Notes: generated by a model not told the origin, from the sequence alone. 64,000 nucleotides of DNA from Chimonanthus salicifolius (GCA_013350335.1 CM023539.1:30862631-30926630), one strand, 5' to 3'; shown: positions 1 through 12,300, counted from the stretch's first letter. Numbers and translations are program-made.

Positions 1-700
1 GTGATTTAGTATTTGGAGTCTTCATGTGGGGCCCAATGAAAAGTCCAATAGTGGGCTGAATTCAAATTGATTTGTTGGATTTCATTGGAACCTTGTTAGG
101 CTTTGATTGGGTCTGGTTCACACATGGGTTCACTACACTAAATCTTTTGACTCGGATACCCGCCTAGATCAAAGATATAGTTTTTATCTTTCCATTCGGG
201 TATTAAACTCGATAAAGTGCTAAAGTGCTCATGTATCCACTCGGGTCAAAATTAAAATTTTAATTACGTCCACATATGTCCGCATCGTAAACACCTGAAA
301 TCACCCACCTGCTGCCACCTACATTCTCTGTTATCACCATACCCGACACCTCCTTCCATCTCTTCTCTTACAGAACAAAGACCCATCCGTTGTTGCCTAA
401 ACCCATTCGCATACACCAGTTCGCCCATCCTTTCCTTGCTTTTCTTATTTGATTTTCATTCATCTCCCACCATTAATTCTTTATTAACCACCAATTCCCT
501 TCATTTATTACTATTCCACCGACCACATGTCATCGAGCCGTGAGCCTCTCTTTGAGCCTTCAACCTTTATTAACACCATTAACTATCTATCATTAAGCCC
601 ATTTAATTATTTCAATTAGACCCATTAACCCCTATTTATTTAGCCCTTTAAACTAAGCCATTCATCCATATTTTCACTAATCCTACTCGCTGCATCAGGA
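1..700. other. No gene recognised
   Basis: No convincing coding frame, RNA gene or bounded repeat is visible. The sequence is pyrimidine-rich in places (300-500). It may be the outer part of the LTR-like region that follows, but I could not place a boundary. Confidence 0.4.
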
Positions 701-1784
701 CGTTCTGGAGATGGATTTTGGAAGTTCCGGAGACTGCTCTGCACAGTCAAAATATATGTTAGAAGGTCAAACTGTCTGTTGAAATATAATTGTTGCAAAT
801 TTGACTGTTGTAATTTCGGATGTTCTGAAAGTTACTTAGAAACTTCCGAAGAACTAGTCCGTTGGGAAAATCTTTGCCTATATAAATCAAAGTCATTTGA
901 ATGGCAAATGTTGATCCTTTTGAGTTGAATTTTCTTGCACATATCTCTAAGTATCCCAACCACTTCTTGAGCAAAAAAAAAATCAATAGTTAAACCTCTT
1001 AAGCTCTTAAACTTAATCTCTCTATCCTAAACATGTTCTAAACACTAATAGGCAAAATCTTGAGCATATAAGGCTCAAATTTGAATGTGTCTTTGAAAAG
1101 ATTTTCTAGAGGCAAAAATCATTCATAGTAAAACCTTTATCTACTCTAGACCTCTTTACATTTTCTTGGTTGAGCTTCGTTGGAGAATCTACTTCAACAA
1201 TCCAAGAAGAAGAGGAATTTTCAAAGACATCCCAAAAGTTACATCAAGCAACAAAAGGTGAGTGTTCTTGGTAAAAGTCTCAAACTCTGCTACTTTCTAT
1301 CATTTGAAAGAATATTGTAAATGGTTGGTATAACCCTAAGTAAAATCCAAGAAAGGTGTGTTCTTCGTGTGTCGGTTTGATCTTCACCGTTGAAGAATAT
1401 CTAGTATTGTACCGGTTTGATCTCTACTCGTGAAAGAAATCAAAGGTTGTAATTTGTTTAGTTTATAGTGGAATTCTCAAGTGGTGCACTTGAGGTGTGG
1501 ATGTAGGTAAGGTTGCCAAACCACGAAAAAATACTTGTGTCATTATCTTCCATTTCTGCTCATCTCTTCACTTTACTTTGTGCACTTGCTTTATTTCATA
1601 TCTTATTGCACATCTAAGTTGCGTTGACTTGCTCTTGCTTGCATAGCTAATTGGACTAATTGGACAAATTAGCAAAGACCAACCTTTAAGTGTCTAATAT
1701 TTTACAGAAATCTAAAATTCAACCATAGTCCTATTCACCCCCCCCTATAGGACTATTCTAGACATTTGCCTAGCTTGACTAACA
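700..1784 (+). repeat. Probable Sirevirus-type (Ty1/copia) LTR, right-hand part
   Basis: A TATA-like TATATAAATC lies near 878-890. It is followed by a long leader-like stretch, then a GTGTGG-type segment ending in a 'gccaaaccacg' motif near 1514. A C-run segment (ATTCACCCCCCCCTATAGG, near 1733-1751) comes before a TAACA end near 1784. This order (TATA, conserved accaacg-type box, C-run just before the LTR end) is how Sirevirus LTRs are organised. I see no good TGGTATCAGAGC site after the end, no second LTR and no clear TG start, so this is at best a solo or truncated LTR. The left boundary is a guess. Confidence 0.4.
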
Positions 1785-1853
1785 TTTATCAATTATGTTA
1801 GAGATCCTTACCAGTAAATATAAACAATAAAAACACAACAACCATATGGACAT

Positions 1854-3601
1854 TGTTGATGTGTAAATTTTACATTTATAATCTTGTAAGTGCACAAACC
1901 ATTCAATAGCATAGCATAGCATATGAGTGCGAGATCAAACCCAAAAGAAATCCACAAAATATATGTTTAAATTAAATTGGTACCTTTAAAATGATGAAAT
2001 CTTGAGAAAAATGAATTAACTTAGAATTAAAATAAAACATATTTATTTGGAAAAATCAAGTAAACACCATCTTTTATTTTACTTGTGAATCTCATCAAAT
2101 TAGTCCATTTTACTTTTTTATTGGTGAATCATGAATTTGTAGTCTCATTTTTAATTAAAAATGCAAAGTTCAAAATTATATTATTTACAATCCTAGTTAT
2201 TGATTTGATACATGAATTAAAGAATTAAAGAATAAAGAATGAAACAAACTGTTCAATGGATATTAAAAATAAAAACTAAACAATTTGAATACATGAATTG
2301 CAAATTAATGAAGTACAAAATAAATAATCATACAACAAAAAGAACATTAAAAATACATTAATTAACAAACAAACAAAATGAATGACATAACTAAATAAAG
2401 TAAATAACAAAAATAAATTGGATGGATAGGGTATTGACAAGGCATGGGCGAATGGAGGCTATCTTGAGCTCCAAGTTGTTCTAACTTAGGGTTTGGTGAA
2501 TGGATGGCTAAGATTAGTTTGGGTTAAATCTAATGGTTCTAGGTTTAATTGGTAAAAATAAATTATAAAAATGGTAAGGTTTCTAATGGAGGGTTTGGAT
2601 TCAAGGGTTAAGCTAGATAGGTGATGAAATGCATGTCCTAGATCTAGTGCAAATTATGTATGTGATGGATGAATGTGGAGGCTCTAGGGGATTTTCCTAA
2701 GTTTATGAATGCATTGGATGATTGTGATGAAATGTGTTGAGATCAACTGGCTTAGATGGTTGATGGATGATGGATGATCTACTTGGATAGATAAATAGGT
2801 GATGCATGGATGGATGTAATCCTAAGGTAAATCTAGATGATGGATATGTTGGATGGTCTAGATCTGATGTTAATAGATGTATGGGTTGGATTTGAAAGTG
2901 GATCTAAGGTTTGACCTAATTTTAATGCATGAGATGGAGAGTTAAGATTTAAGATGGAGATTGGATGGTATGGATATGAAATGTGTATGGAAGTGAAAGG
3001 GAATAAGGGTTATGGATTTCGGCCTTGGGTAATTAGGCTTTGGTGAAAATCAAACATGATCCATGGAGCATATGGACTTTTGGATCTTTGACCTCAACTC
3101 TTTGAACTTCATCTTAGGCCCACTTGACTTGGGCTTGAGTTGCGCATTGGCCTCGTCCAACTGTGTAAAATGAGTATGGACTGCTTGTGGCCTAGCCCAA
3201 TGTTGGCTTGTGGAGCTGAGCTTGGCACAGTTAGAGTGGATCTTGGCCCATTTGATCTTGAATTCCAGCCTTTGCACCTTGAATTGTATGATTTCTCTTC
3301 AGGAATTAAATAATTAACTTCACCACTAAAATATTGATTTAATCTAGCCTCTCATAGATGGATCTAGACTAACCAATTTACATGAAAATTCTAAAGGTGG
3401 AGTGAAAATAATCATAAAAATTACAGGTCTTCACTTTTAAGCTCAAATCTTTCAGTTATCCACTGACTTAGCTTGATTTCCTGAATTCTCTATTTTTAAT
3501 CTACAAAACTAGAAAACGACATCAAACGCATGTGATATACAAAATTAAGGTTAACTATTTCAATAATCAAGGGTTAAAATGTAATATTTCAGTGCTCAAC
3601 A
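1854..3601 (-). repeat. Solo LTR of an Athila-like Ty3/gypsy element
   Basis: The unit begins TGTTGATGTG and ends GTGCTCAACA, so its ends are inverted (TGTTGA/TCAACA). It is flanked by a perfect 5-bp target duplication GACAT (1849-1853 and 3602-3606). The left end resembles the left ends of the Athila-like LTRs at 19789 and 31267: the 'gtaagtgcac', 'gagtgcga' and 'ggtacc' blocks occur in the same order. It therefore belongs to the same superfamily and lies in the same (-) orientation. Internal domains are absent, so this is the product of LTR-LTR recombination. It is AT-rich on the left and has GATGGAT-like low-complexity sequence at 2640-2960. No gene lies inside. Confidence 0.75.
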
Positions 3602-3934
3602 GACATGTTTGGGCACAACTATTTTTTATAAAAAATATTTTTCTCGGTGATTGGTGATTTCTACTTTTTTAGAAAATGAAATCAATATGTTTTATTTTTA
3701 TGAATATTAATTTCCGTAGTTTCTTGCAATGAAAGATTTCAATAATAATTTATAAATGAATTCTTTCTAAAGTTCAGTGGGCGAGGTGTATGTTATAATT
3801 CGATTTAGCTAATTCTATATAATGATGGTGATAATTATAATTATATATAATAATAACAACTATATATATTAACCAGTTGATTCAACCTATATTTTACTTA
3901 AAATGATAATATTATCTAATAAAGAGTACAATTG

Positions 3935-4150
3935 GGTAGCTCAATTGGTCTAAGTTTGTAGGATTAGACTAAAGGTATTAGGCTCTACTCCTCCCAAGCT
4001 TACTTGACACACGAGACTTGCGAGTGATTTTGTGTATACGTGAGATTAGTCTCACCTCCAATTGTGTTTGAGTTGGATCTTGGGTCCTGGATCAAGTTGG
4101 ATTATGGTTAGTCCATAGGTTGGATTATATACCTTGAAATCCACAAACCG
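3935..4150 (+). mobile_element. tRNA-derived SINE-like element
   Basis: The start resembles a tRNA: an A-box-like TAGCTCAATTGG is followed about 50 bp later by a B-box-like GGCTCTACTCC, and then by a non-tRNA body. This is the internal RNA polymerase III promoter layout of plant SINEs. I found no target duplication or tail, so the ends are approximate. It cannot fold as a functional tRNA over its whole length. Confidence 0.4.
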
Positions 4151-4828
4151 TAAAAGTTACTTTATGAACCCTCTCTTTAGAAATTTATTTTCCACATGAC
4201 CAAGCTGTGGAAACCATTTTCCACAAAAAAAGGTTCACACAAAACAATGAAAAACAATTTAATCATAAAAATTATTTTACATTTTCTAAAAAATGTTGTG
4301 TAAAACTATGTTTTAAATATATCTAATAGCACAGGGTAACTCAACTTCTCAAGTTAAGAGTAGTGTAGTTAGCATGCAGAAAGTTCGTACAACGCAAATT
4401 TTACCCTCATGTCATAATATTCAGTAAGAGAAGAAAGTCTTGAAATTTCGTATTAAAAGAAAACTCCTGAAAATTGAGGCAAACCACGTCTATAGAATTT
4501 TGAAATTAATGTGAAGGCACCGAGAGGGTTGACATGGTGGGAAACAAAACAAAACCCGGTTGATATGGAGACCACACGTATTAGATTGTCTTTGTCATCA
4601 TGTTGAAAAGAGCTATCATCTTCCATGTTGCAAGCCTCCACATGCCAGAAGGGTCAGATTATTCCTAGTGCTTCAGTTTACAAGAAATTTGGTGTGAATT
4701 CTGAATTACAGTCTTTCAATTAAATTATGAAGTAAAACCTGATCAATCCTGCTAAGGTAACAAAAATCTGTTATCTTAGTAAGGTATCAGATGATATATC
4801 TTTGCCAAGTGCCATTACATTAAAAATA
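4151..4828. other. Intergenic, nothing recognised
   Basis: AT-rich sequence. A 62-codon open frame on the - strand here has no recognisable domain and is not supported as a gene. Confidence 0.5.
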
Positions 4829-4830
4829 TA

Positions 4831-5021
4831 CTCCCTCCGTCCCATTTTAGTTATCTCATTTGAAAAATTTATATTTTTTAAAGAACTCTCTATATAAAGC
4901 TATCACTCCATGTGATCTCATCAATTTTCAACACATTTTATACTATTGTTATATAAATGAAATAACTATTTTGGGACAATTTCAAAATCGATATGAGACA
5001 ATTAATTTAGAATAGATGGAG
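4831..5021. mobile_element. Stowaway-type MITE (Tc1/mariner-derived)
   Basis: The element starts CTCCCTCCGTCCCAT, the hallmark of plant Stowaway termini, and ends with the diverged inverse (AATAGATGGAG). It is flanked by TA on both sides (4829-4830, 5022-5023), the dinucleotide target of Tc1/mariner transposases. At about 190 bp it is non-coding and non-autonomous. Confidence 0.85.
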
Positions 5022-5023
5022 TA

Positions 5024-6345
5024 TTTGTAAATATATCAAACTAAAAACTCGTAATTATTAATATAATTATTAATTTTGATGAGTCAAAGCTTAATATTAA
5101 AAATGATTTTTATCTTACATTTTAATATTTAAGTGCTCTGTATCATTGCTCAACTGGAAAAGGTGATTCGGAAGCTTCCTCTCTCCTAGCAAGCAAGACG
5201 GGATGAAATCACCACTTCTAAATAATGAATTTTCTTGAATTCTTCCAATAACGGACTTTCTTGAATTCTTCCTTAGCCTTAAATGTCCTATCATACACTA
5301 TTAAAATTCAGATAGAAACAATCTCCAAGCATGCATTAATGCCAACGAAAGCCTCCTTCAACCATACGTTCCTTTTGTTTGCTCTTTTTGTCCCTTTTTT
5401 TTTTTTTTACTTTAGATTAGTGTGAAAAATTCAGACACAATTCTATTAAAATTCTTACGGAACTAACTACCTATAAAACACATCAAGATTAGACCATAAG
5501 ATCTTAAACCTTTACCGTCTCGTTTCTTTAGGTGGAAGACAACCCTTTTTTGTCTTTTTCTTTTCTACAATATATATTAATTAAAAATTTACTTTATGTT
5601 ACTTTCCTAAAGTAACAAAATTACATTTTTCAACCTAACGTTTTTTTGACTTGTTCAAAGATTGTGACTCAAGTTCATGCAAATTTTCCAAATTAATTTA
5701 TAATAATTAATTTCTTTAAGAAAGGGTGTTTGTTGCTCTGCCACTCGCTGGGGACTCACGTGGCCTCTCATATATGTCAAAACAATCTAAACTATCCTTT
5801 TGATGACTCCCGCTAGTGATTTATGGCCGCAAAAGATTTATTCCACACGGCTTAGTTGAATAGCAGTAGTAGCATCCAAGCTATTCCATATATTCATTTA
5901 GATAGACATCCTGCCTCATATGACGGGTGAAACATGTTTCTAATTGTAATATCATAAATGAATGAATGTATTTTAAATCAACTAATAATGTTTTTCACTG
6001 CTAATATACTTGAGTCGGCGTATGATCCTAGTTTTTTTATTTAAAACCTAAGAAAAGTCATTTGATTTATGGTTATTTATCAATTTCTTCGTGGAAAATA
6101 ATTCTATAAAAAAGTTATATTTTGGTTTGATTTATACTATCCGACACTATGCTAAGAATTTGACTTTGTGTTGATTGTAGGAATTCAACATTGCTTTTTA
6201 TCAAAATCTTTATTTTCATTATAAATAAATAAAACATTATTCAAGTGAGAAAGAAAAACCTCTATTTTTTCTCATTAAAATTTTCCATCCTTATATGAGA
6301 AATGAATTTCTTGAAAAAATAGGAAAATATCCCATTTTTGTGTTC
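5024..6345. other. Intergenic, nothing recognised
   Basis: AT-rich DNA with a homopolymer T run near 5395-5409. No coding frame, RNA gene or bounded repeat could be supported. Confidence 0.5.
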
Positions 6346-6350
6346 TTATA

Positions 6351-6679
6351 GGTGGGCAGTCGAACGAATCCCAGATCAGTTGTGAAAGGGGAGATTTAGG
6401 GACATATATAGGACTTGAGTTACTTCACTTAATGGACAAGTATTTTGAGCAAAATACCCAATCTTAACAAATGGTATCAGAGCGAACTCCCAGGCTACCA
6501 CATTTGAGCTCAAGGGATCTTCTAACGGACGAGATGCCAGACTCGTTCGAGGGGAGATTGTTGGACAGTCAAACGAGTCCCACATCGATTTTGAAGGGGG
6601 AGATCTAGGGACATATTTAGGACTTGGAACACTCCAACTAATGGGCTAGCCTCTTGGGTTGGATATCCAGTCTTAATAC
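6351..6679 (+). mobile_element. TRIM-like miniature LTR retrotransposon
   Basis: Two direct repeats of about 120 bp lie at 6351-6469 and 6559-6678. They share the order cagtc-aacga, agggacatat, taggacttg, aatgg and tcttaa. After the first LTR comes TGGTATCAGAGC (from 6472), which matches the initiator tRNA-Met primer-binding site. Before the second LTR lies a purine tract, GAGGGGAGATTG. A CTTATA duplication flanks the whole (6345-6350 and 6679-6684). The internal region is only ~90 bp and codes for nothing, which defines a terminal-repeat retrotransposon in miniature. It must be mobilised by enzymes from another element. Confidence 0.8.
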
Positions 6680-6684
6680 TTATA

Positions 6685-7831
6685 AAAAAATCCTCAATAT
6701 ATAGAAAAACAGAGAGAAGGGTCTCATTTTTAATGCTCTTTCATTTTTCTTCAGTTGGAAAATGAAACAATCCCGTGAGTCCTACGAAATTTTGAAGCTT
6801 GCAATATTTCTTATTTGTTTAGACAAAAAATATTAATTTCATATGAAAATAAAGTAGAGACTTATTTTGCATAATATATCCATCTTAATTAAATGTTTTG
6901 TGTATTTGTGAATTTCGAAACATCTATTCTAAGTTAAGAATACAATTATTCATATTCATAATCTTTTATGAGATGGTGAAAATAAAATTTAGATATTTGA
7001 AATAGATTCTTGGACTTTCTCTGGGTTAATGAATCTCAAAATTATAACATATAAGATATTGGATGGATGAGAGATGAGGACACTCATTTTCGTAAGAGAT
7101 AACTTATTCTATTTTGACAAAATTATCTTTTTACAAAATGCACCCTCGATTCTCATAAAATATTACACAATGTTATAACGACCATCATATAATTGTTAAA
7201 CACACAATAGCCTAACAGTTAAAAACCTGTTTGAAGAAGTGGGGTTTTGCGTTATATTCGCGTTCAATTTTAAAACGTCACTCTATGTAACTTTACCTGG
7301 AATCTAAAATTTAGAAATTTTTTAACATAATTCAAAAGATTAGTCAAATAAAAAATCAAAACACCTTCAATAATAAAAAGAAAATGTCAAACAAACCATT
7401 TGAAACGTCGTTTGCTCTCGTCAAAGAAAGTAGCCCTCCCAAGAAGCTCGTGAGAGTCACCAACGAAAAAAGGTTTCAGTAGTGGGGGTGGGAGGGGTAG
7501 AACACGGTCGATAAAAAGTCGAACTTCGTGAGAACCATATGAAGTAAATATTGTTGTGACTTATGAGAATAAGTTAGTAAAAGAAACTATTAGTTATTTT
7601 AAATAATTGCATTTTAATAGATATTAATTATTTTATGTCAAATGTTATTCAAAGTATAAATTAAACTTATATATTATAAATTTAAATTGCATGAAAATAT
7701 TATACATTTATTATTAAATTTCATGAGAGAGAGAAACCATGTACAAAATTGTTACTTTTTCATATTATGTACTTAACTTTCATGAGATGTGATGTTTCTT
7801 AAGATTGATAGCATTGTAGATTAGATCAATA
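6685..7831. other. Intergenic, nothing recognised
   Basis: AT-rich DNA without a credible coding frame or bounded repeat. Confidence 0.5.
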
Positions 7832-8323
7832 TTATCAGAACCGGACCGCCTAATGAACCGTTTTTGAGGATGTTAAGGTTCAATCGGGTTCGATCGTGGT
7901 CAAAGCCGGTAAAAGTCGGTCAAAGCCGGTTAAGTATTAAAATAATATAAATATTATATATAATATTAAGTTAGACATATTTTACCAATAACATTAATAT
8001 AAATATTAAAAATAACATTCTAACTCTATATACCAAAACGGTAAAATATATAGGATAGAAATTGTAATAAACATTTATATTTCAAATATACACATTTTTT
8101 AAGGGGAAAATTTTAAAAAAAAATGTTAAAAAAAAAAAATTTTCAATATTCTGAACCGAGGTCCGCGGTTCATGGTTTATGTGCCAAAACTGCATAAAAC
8201 CGCCGTTCTGACCGATTTTATGCGGTTTTGACCGCCAGCCGATTTTGGGCCTGGATAGAACCGCAGATCCCACGGTCGCGGCTGAACTGCCGATTCGACC
8301 GCGGTTCGGTCCGGTTCTGATAA
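7832..8323. mobile_element. Non-autonomous DNA transposon (MITE) with 17-bp terminal inverted repeats
   Basis: TTATCAGAACCGGACCG at 7832-7848 is the exact inverse complement of 8307-8323. The interior has repeated 'gtcaaagccggt' blocks near the left end and G/C-rich 'ccgcggttc' blocks near the right. No transposase is encoded. I found no clean target duplication (an 8-bp match would point to hAT), so the superfamily is open. Confidence 0.65.
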
Positions 8324-9446
8324 CACTAGATTAGATAGAGGAGATAAATAGGAAATTAGATAGAAATTAAAAATTTATATGTTCGACTCACCGTTTTATA
8401 TGTTTGAATAGTTGGATATCTCCACTTTCTGTGAGAGGTCTCGTCTTCGATCTTTTGGGGCACCTTACTCGATCCATGGTGCTTGTGGGTGGTGTCATAG
8501 ATCTAGAGTTTTCCCAATAATCACCACAAAGTAGAGTCGTCAGGTTTCCACGGTAAAAAAAAATGTGAGGTTTTTTTTAATTGACAAAATTTTAGATATT
8601 GAGGGGGCTATATAAAATTTCTCCACAAATCTCATTTTTGAAAATATAATAATCTATCTATCCATATTATTTTTATGATCATCCTACAATATACACTATC
8701 TAAATACTCTATTAAAACACCTATCCTATTCAGCCAAATACATATCATACCAGCCCTTTAAATAATACTCTACTGAAATAAAAGATGAGAACCTTAAATC
8801 TTTAGTCATTCTAACTTTTTTAAGGGCTTGACTCATTTCATTTCATTCAATAAGTCAGTCAACTTTTTCAATTCGATTCAAATGCACATAAATATCTATT
8901 TTTTTTACACATCTATTTTTAAAAGGAAAAAAAAAGGGTCACATGCATATGCAACACCTATCTAATCCACATCTGACCTTTAACTAAATTAAACATTAGT
9001 ATGAGGATGGGGGGTTTTCACACACTTCAAAAGACTAGTCGGGTGCGACACCTGGACACCTCCAAACCTGAAAAAAAAAAAAAAAGGAACTAAATTAAAC
9101 ATGAAAGCGGGTAGTATCGAGTCCGACCCATTCAAATTTCCAAACTTCCAAGTACAGAAAAGGGGAGAATGATTGAAATCCGACTGAACACCGTGTAACC
9201 TCAGAATGACTTGTACCCCAAGTTTTTTATAGACTTCCGAAACTTTATTAAATAAACTCTCTATCAAAACTTTTCATGAATTGTAAATAGCACACATATA
9301 ATAAGTTTTAATTAGACGTAGACAAATATGAAGATTGTGAAGTTTAATCAATAAATAATCATCTTACTCGTACTTTAAATAAAAATAATAAATCAGAGTA
9401 AATTTTATGCCCTTGTATTAATAAAATAATATTTATATTACAGTAA
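8324..9446. other. Intergenic, nothing recognised
   Basis: AT-rich intergenic DNA with poly-A/T runs (9070-9085). A 92-codon - strand frame here has no recognisable domain. Confidence 0.45.
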
Positions 9447-9501
9447 AACCTCTATAATGTAATATGGTTGACCATAGTATATATGTTACATTATAGAGGT
9501 T
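9447..9501. repeat. Perfect 16-bp inverted repeat
   Basis: AACCTCTATAATGTAA at 9447-9462 is matched exactly in inverse at 9486-9501, with a 23-bp loop. The 'aacctctata' end resembles the tips of plant MITEs, so this may be a much-deleted MITE. It may also simply be a hairpin. Confidence 0.6.
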
Positions 9502-9959
9502 ATTAAATTAGATGGTCTAGTCGTATTCTTTTTTTAAATCTTTTTAAAACTCTCACATATCATTAAGATATCATTTCGACTTCTCTTTATGAAAACAAAT
9601 TACTCCATTCATTTCTATATAATTCTCGTTCGTTGAGAACAAAGTCCTTATACTGTCTCAAAGAATGAGAAAAATTATCTAGAAGTATATGTCAGATTAC
9701 TTTTCTAGAATTTAGATGATGTATTTTGAATGTATAGAATATTATTTTATAAAATAGCTGATTTAGTACATTTTTTATTTTTAATTTATTGAGTAATGAA
9801 TTAGAGAGATTTATTATATTTTGTATAAATTTGAAGTCAAAATTAAACTACTGATATTATTTTTAGATAAATTATAAATGTAGAATTTACTCTACATCCA
9901 TTTTACAGAAAATATCGATTGAAAGTCCCCGACAGAAAGTCTCATAGAATTTTTCTCTT

Positions 9960-10406
9960 TCGAAGACTAAGCAACTGCTCTTGTTTGGCTCCTGCACTTG
10001 CCGCCTTCTCTAGGAGTTTCTCGGGAGCACGGAAACTTTGAAACTTCTGTAGCACGGAAACTTCTTTGAAGATGCCTTCGCTGCCGAGTATCAGGCCGAC
10101 CTTCCCACGCGTACACGCTTACGTATCTTTTATGATTCTGTCCCTATTTACAACATGACCAACGTTCCTAAGCTCATAAAATATAATGGAACGAGGGCAA
10201 TTTGGTCTTTTCATGCTAGAACTAGAATAGCAAGATTGACCTGCAAGCAACCAAGCCCTTATAAATTAGAAGAGTCGCAAGTTCTCATTTTCTATTCACT
10301 TATCCAAATCTTGTTCCAAAGTTCTTACTCTTGCATCAGATCGACTGTATTCCACCCATATTCGTGTGTAGCAATCAATTTATTCAAGCTCAAGTAAGCA
10401 GTAAGT
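9960..10406 (+). promoter_or_regulatory. Promoter and 5' leader of zinc-finger gene copy 1
   Basis: This stretch is clearly similar to 14560-15080 upstream of the second copy, so the promoter was duplicated along with the gene. A TATA box (TATAAAT) lies at 10260-10266, about 140 bp before the start codon. An ACGCGT core near 10107-10112 fits the CGCG-box bound by CAMTA factors, which are known to drive rapid stress induction of ZAT12-type genes; that link is inference. No ATG occurs between the expected transcription start and 10407. Confidence 0.6.
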
Positions 10407-10931
10407 ATGGTTCTGTTGAAGAGATTGAGAGAAATAGAAGAAAGTGAAGCTGAGATGGATAGCATAAGAACGGCAAATTTTCTAGTTTTGCTCTCTCGTG
10501 GAGATGATGATGGTGGCATGGTGCATCCTGAAAGTTCGGAGATGGAACCAGTGACACCCCAGCCATCGGCGTCGGGCCGGGTTTTCGAGTGCAAGACATG
10601 CAATCGCCAGTTTTCGTCGTTCCAAGCTCTCGGCGGCCATAGAACCAGTCACAAGAAGGCGAGGACAATTGAAGATAGTTACAAGCAGAAGAATTCATGG
10701 TCGAAGAGCAAATCCCATGAGTGTTCGATATGCGGTTTGGAGTTTGCAATGGGGCAGGCTTTGGGCGGGCACATGAGGATCCACAGGAATGCTGTTGAAA
10801 GATTTTCTGATGAGAACAAGTGTGGGAGCAACAAGTCCCTGTGCTTGGACCACAACTCATCATCTTCAGATGGTGAACCGATCTTTTTGTTTGGGATGGT
10901 ACTTGGAAGAAAGAGATCAACTGTCCACTGA
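10407..10931 (+). CDS. C2H2 zinc-finger protein, ZAT-like (C1-2i type), tandem copy 1
   Basis: An intronless frame of 174 codons encodes a two-finger plant C2H2 protein, expected to act in the nucleus as a stress-responsive transcriptional regulator. Finger 1 uses C62, C65, H78 and H82; finger 2 uses C106, C109, H122 and H126. Both contain the plant-specific QALGGH core, and ~24 residues separate them. The N-terminus is basic and leucine-rich, followed by an L-box-like [10 protein letters not shown] (23-32), the counterpart of a segment in ZAT11/ZAT12-like proteins. The C-terminal repression motif is unusual: where DLNL or DLSLG is expected there is LCLDHNSSS and then a hydrophobic FLFGMVLG tail. 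Length fits the ZAT12 class (~160-180 aa). The start is the first ATG after the TATA box. The family call is firm; the exact orthologue is not. Confidence 0.9.
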   Translation: MVLLKRLREIEESEAEMDSIRTANFLVLLSRGDDDGGMVHPESSEMEPVTPQPSASGRVFECKTCNRQFSSFQALGGHRTSHKKARTIEDSYKQKNSWSKSKSHECSICGLEFAMGQALGGHMRIHRNAVERFSDENKCGSNKSLCLDHNSSSSDGEPIFLFGMVLGRKRSTVH

Positions 10932-11049
10932 AAGATGACTATTATTATATTGTTTTTTCATGAACCCTTTGAATGATGTATTAGTTGTATTCTTTCAGCT
11001 TTTCCCCTTTACATTTATTCATTCTTTTGTTATTATTTCTATTTTATTC

Positions 11050-11055
11050 AATAAA
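11050..11055 (+). terminator. Polyadenylation signal AATAAA of zinc-finger copy 1
   Basis: A canonical AATAAA lies ~120 bp after the stop codon in a T-rich 3' region, the usual spacing for a plant near-upstream element. Confidence 0.5.
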
Positions 11056-11305
11056 TACCTTGTAGTCTGGCCGATTTTGGGAGCCAACAAAGAGTGAAAT
11101 AAATTTATTTTTGGTGGTCTAAGGTTATATACTCTACCCTTCCTTTATTTCATTGATTCAAGCTCTTCTCTATTGCAACCGCAGCCATCTAGATATGGGT
11201 AAGTCCGAGCTTGTCCCCTGCGAGTTTGAAAATTTGATAACTCAGGCACACATCCGATTTTTGACTCAGAGATCTCAATTTATTAAAAAAAACCGTGTCG
11301 GCATG

Positions 11306-11468
11306 TGTTAGAATATAATTAGATTTATTTAGATTATTTCTCTAATAGGAATTTAGATAATATTGTACTTTCTATTTTAAGTCTTTTATCTTTTATTTGA
11401 TTCAATTTCTATTATTATAATATCTTTTCTCTATATAATAAAATATAAAGTTGTGTCTTATTGTCACA
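11306..11468 (+). repeat. Short Ty1/copia-type LTR followed by a primer-binding site
   Basis: A ~163-bp AT-rich segment runs from TGTTAGAATATAA to TTGTCACA. It is followed directly by TGGTACAGAGC, one base short of the initiator-Met primer-binding site. About 150 bp of leader-like sequence follows, then other repeats. No partner LTR is visible, so this is a truncated remnant. Confidence 0.5.
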
Positions 11469-11624
11469 TGGTACAGAGCCAAACAAGATCTTAATTATTT
11501 TTTTTCTTAAGAGAGCCTTCTTAAAAACCTGTATCTTCTCTCCCTCTGTCGACTTCAATCTTTCAGCAGAGGGAGAAGCCATCCGTAATGTGATACTTTG
11601 TCTTCTCCATATATTAATACCACT

Positions 11625-11811
11625 TGTGATGACCCAACCCTACCCATCACAATATTGTCCATTTTGGATTGCATGGCTTTGCTTTGGACCCTGGTCCACC
11701 AGGCCAGGCCCAAAAGGCCTTGTGGTGGGTTGAGCGTTTGTCCCCTCATATAAAGCTCCAACCAACGAAGTCCACAACCGATGTGAGATTTATGGGTGGC
11801 TGGGTATTACA
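11625..11811 (+). repeat. LTR-like segment with inverted ends
   Basis: This ~187-bp unit begins TGTGATGACCCAACCC and ends GGCTGGGTATTACA, so the tips are inverted. It contains ATATAAAG (near 11748) and 'ccgatgtgaga', a phrase common just before the end of TRIM-type LTRs. I found no target duplication. Confidence 0.4.
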
Positions 11812-11814
11812 AAA

Positions 11815-12074
11815 GGAATGGGGGTATCTTTCTCTAAAGTTGGGCGATATGCTAATGGTGTGGCAGACTATGTTACTAAATTGAGAGTTGACAATCACTA
11901 TACAGGCGTTTCCTTTATTTGATCCGCTTTGTTGTATTTCTTTTAATTTTCTCTTTTTGTTTTGTTCTTTTCTCTTTTCCTTGCTTTTGGTCTAATCCTT
12001 TCCGACATTCTTCTTCATTTGTTTTCTTTTCCTTTCTTTTAATGAATTTTTTATGTTGCCGCTCAAAAAAAAAT
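11815..12074 (+). pseudogene. LINE 3'-end fragment
   Basis: The left end translates as a remnant of the C-terminal RNase H/tail region of plant L1-type LINEs (GVADYVTKL-like). It is followed by a T-rich 3' UTR with 'ttttaatgaatttttt' and a terminal A-run (12065-12073). That makes it a 5'-truncated LINE insertion in + orientation. Confidence 0.5.
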
Positions 12075-12300
12075 AAATATAATTTTTAGTTACTTAACCT
12101 TAATTATCAAAATCAATCCGTATTTTTAAATTTAATAATATCTAGAAAGTTTGATCATTAAGAACAAGTGAATAGAAGGTGAATTTTTTTTATAGTCCAT
12201 CAATCTTAATTTCAATCCATACACTTTATTTTCTTGATAATTCGAAAAATAAAATAAATGAGAAATGTATTGGCTGTCACCATATGTTTTCATTTTTACC

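Noticed and set aside
10390..10920. Long antisense frame (176 codons) across zinc-finger copy 1, with a matching one at 15085-15594
   Set aside because: It is the codon-shadow of the conserved sense gene; its conservation in both copies follows from the sense frame, and no domain is recognisable.
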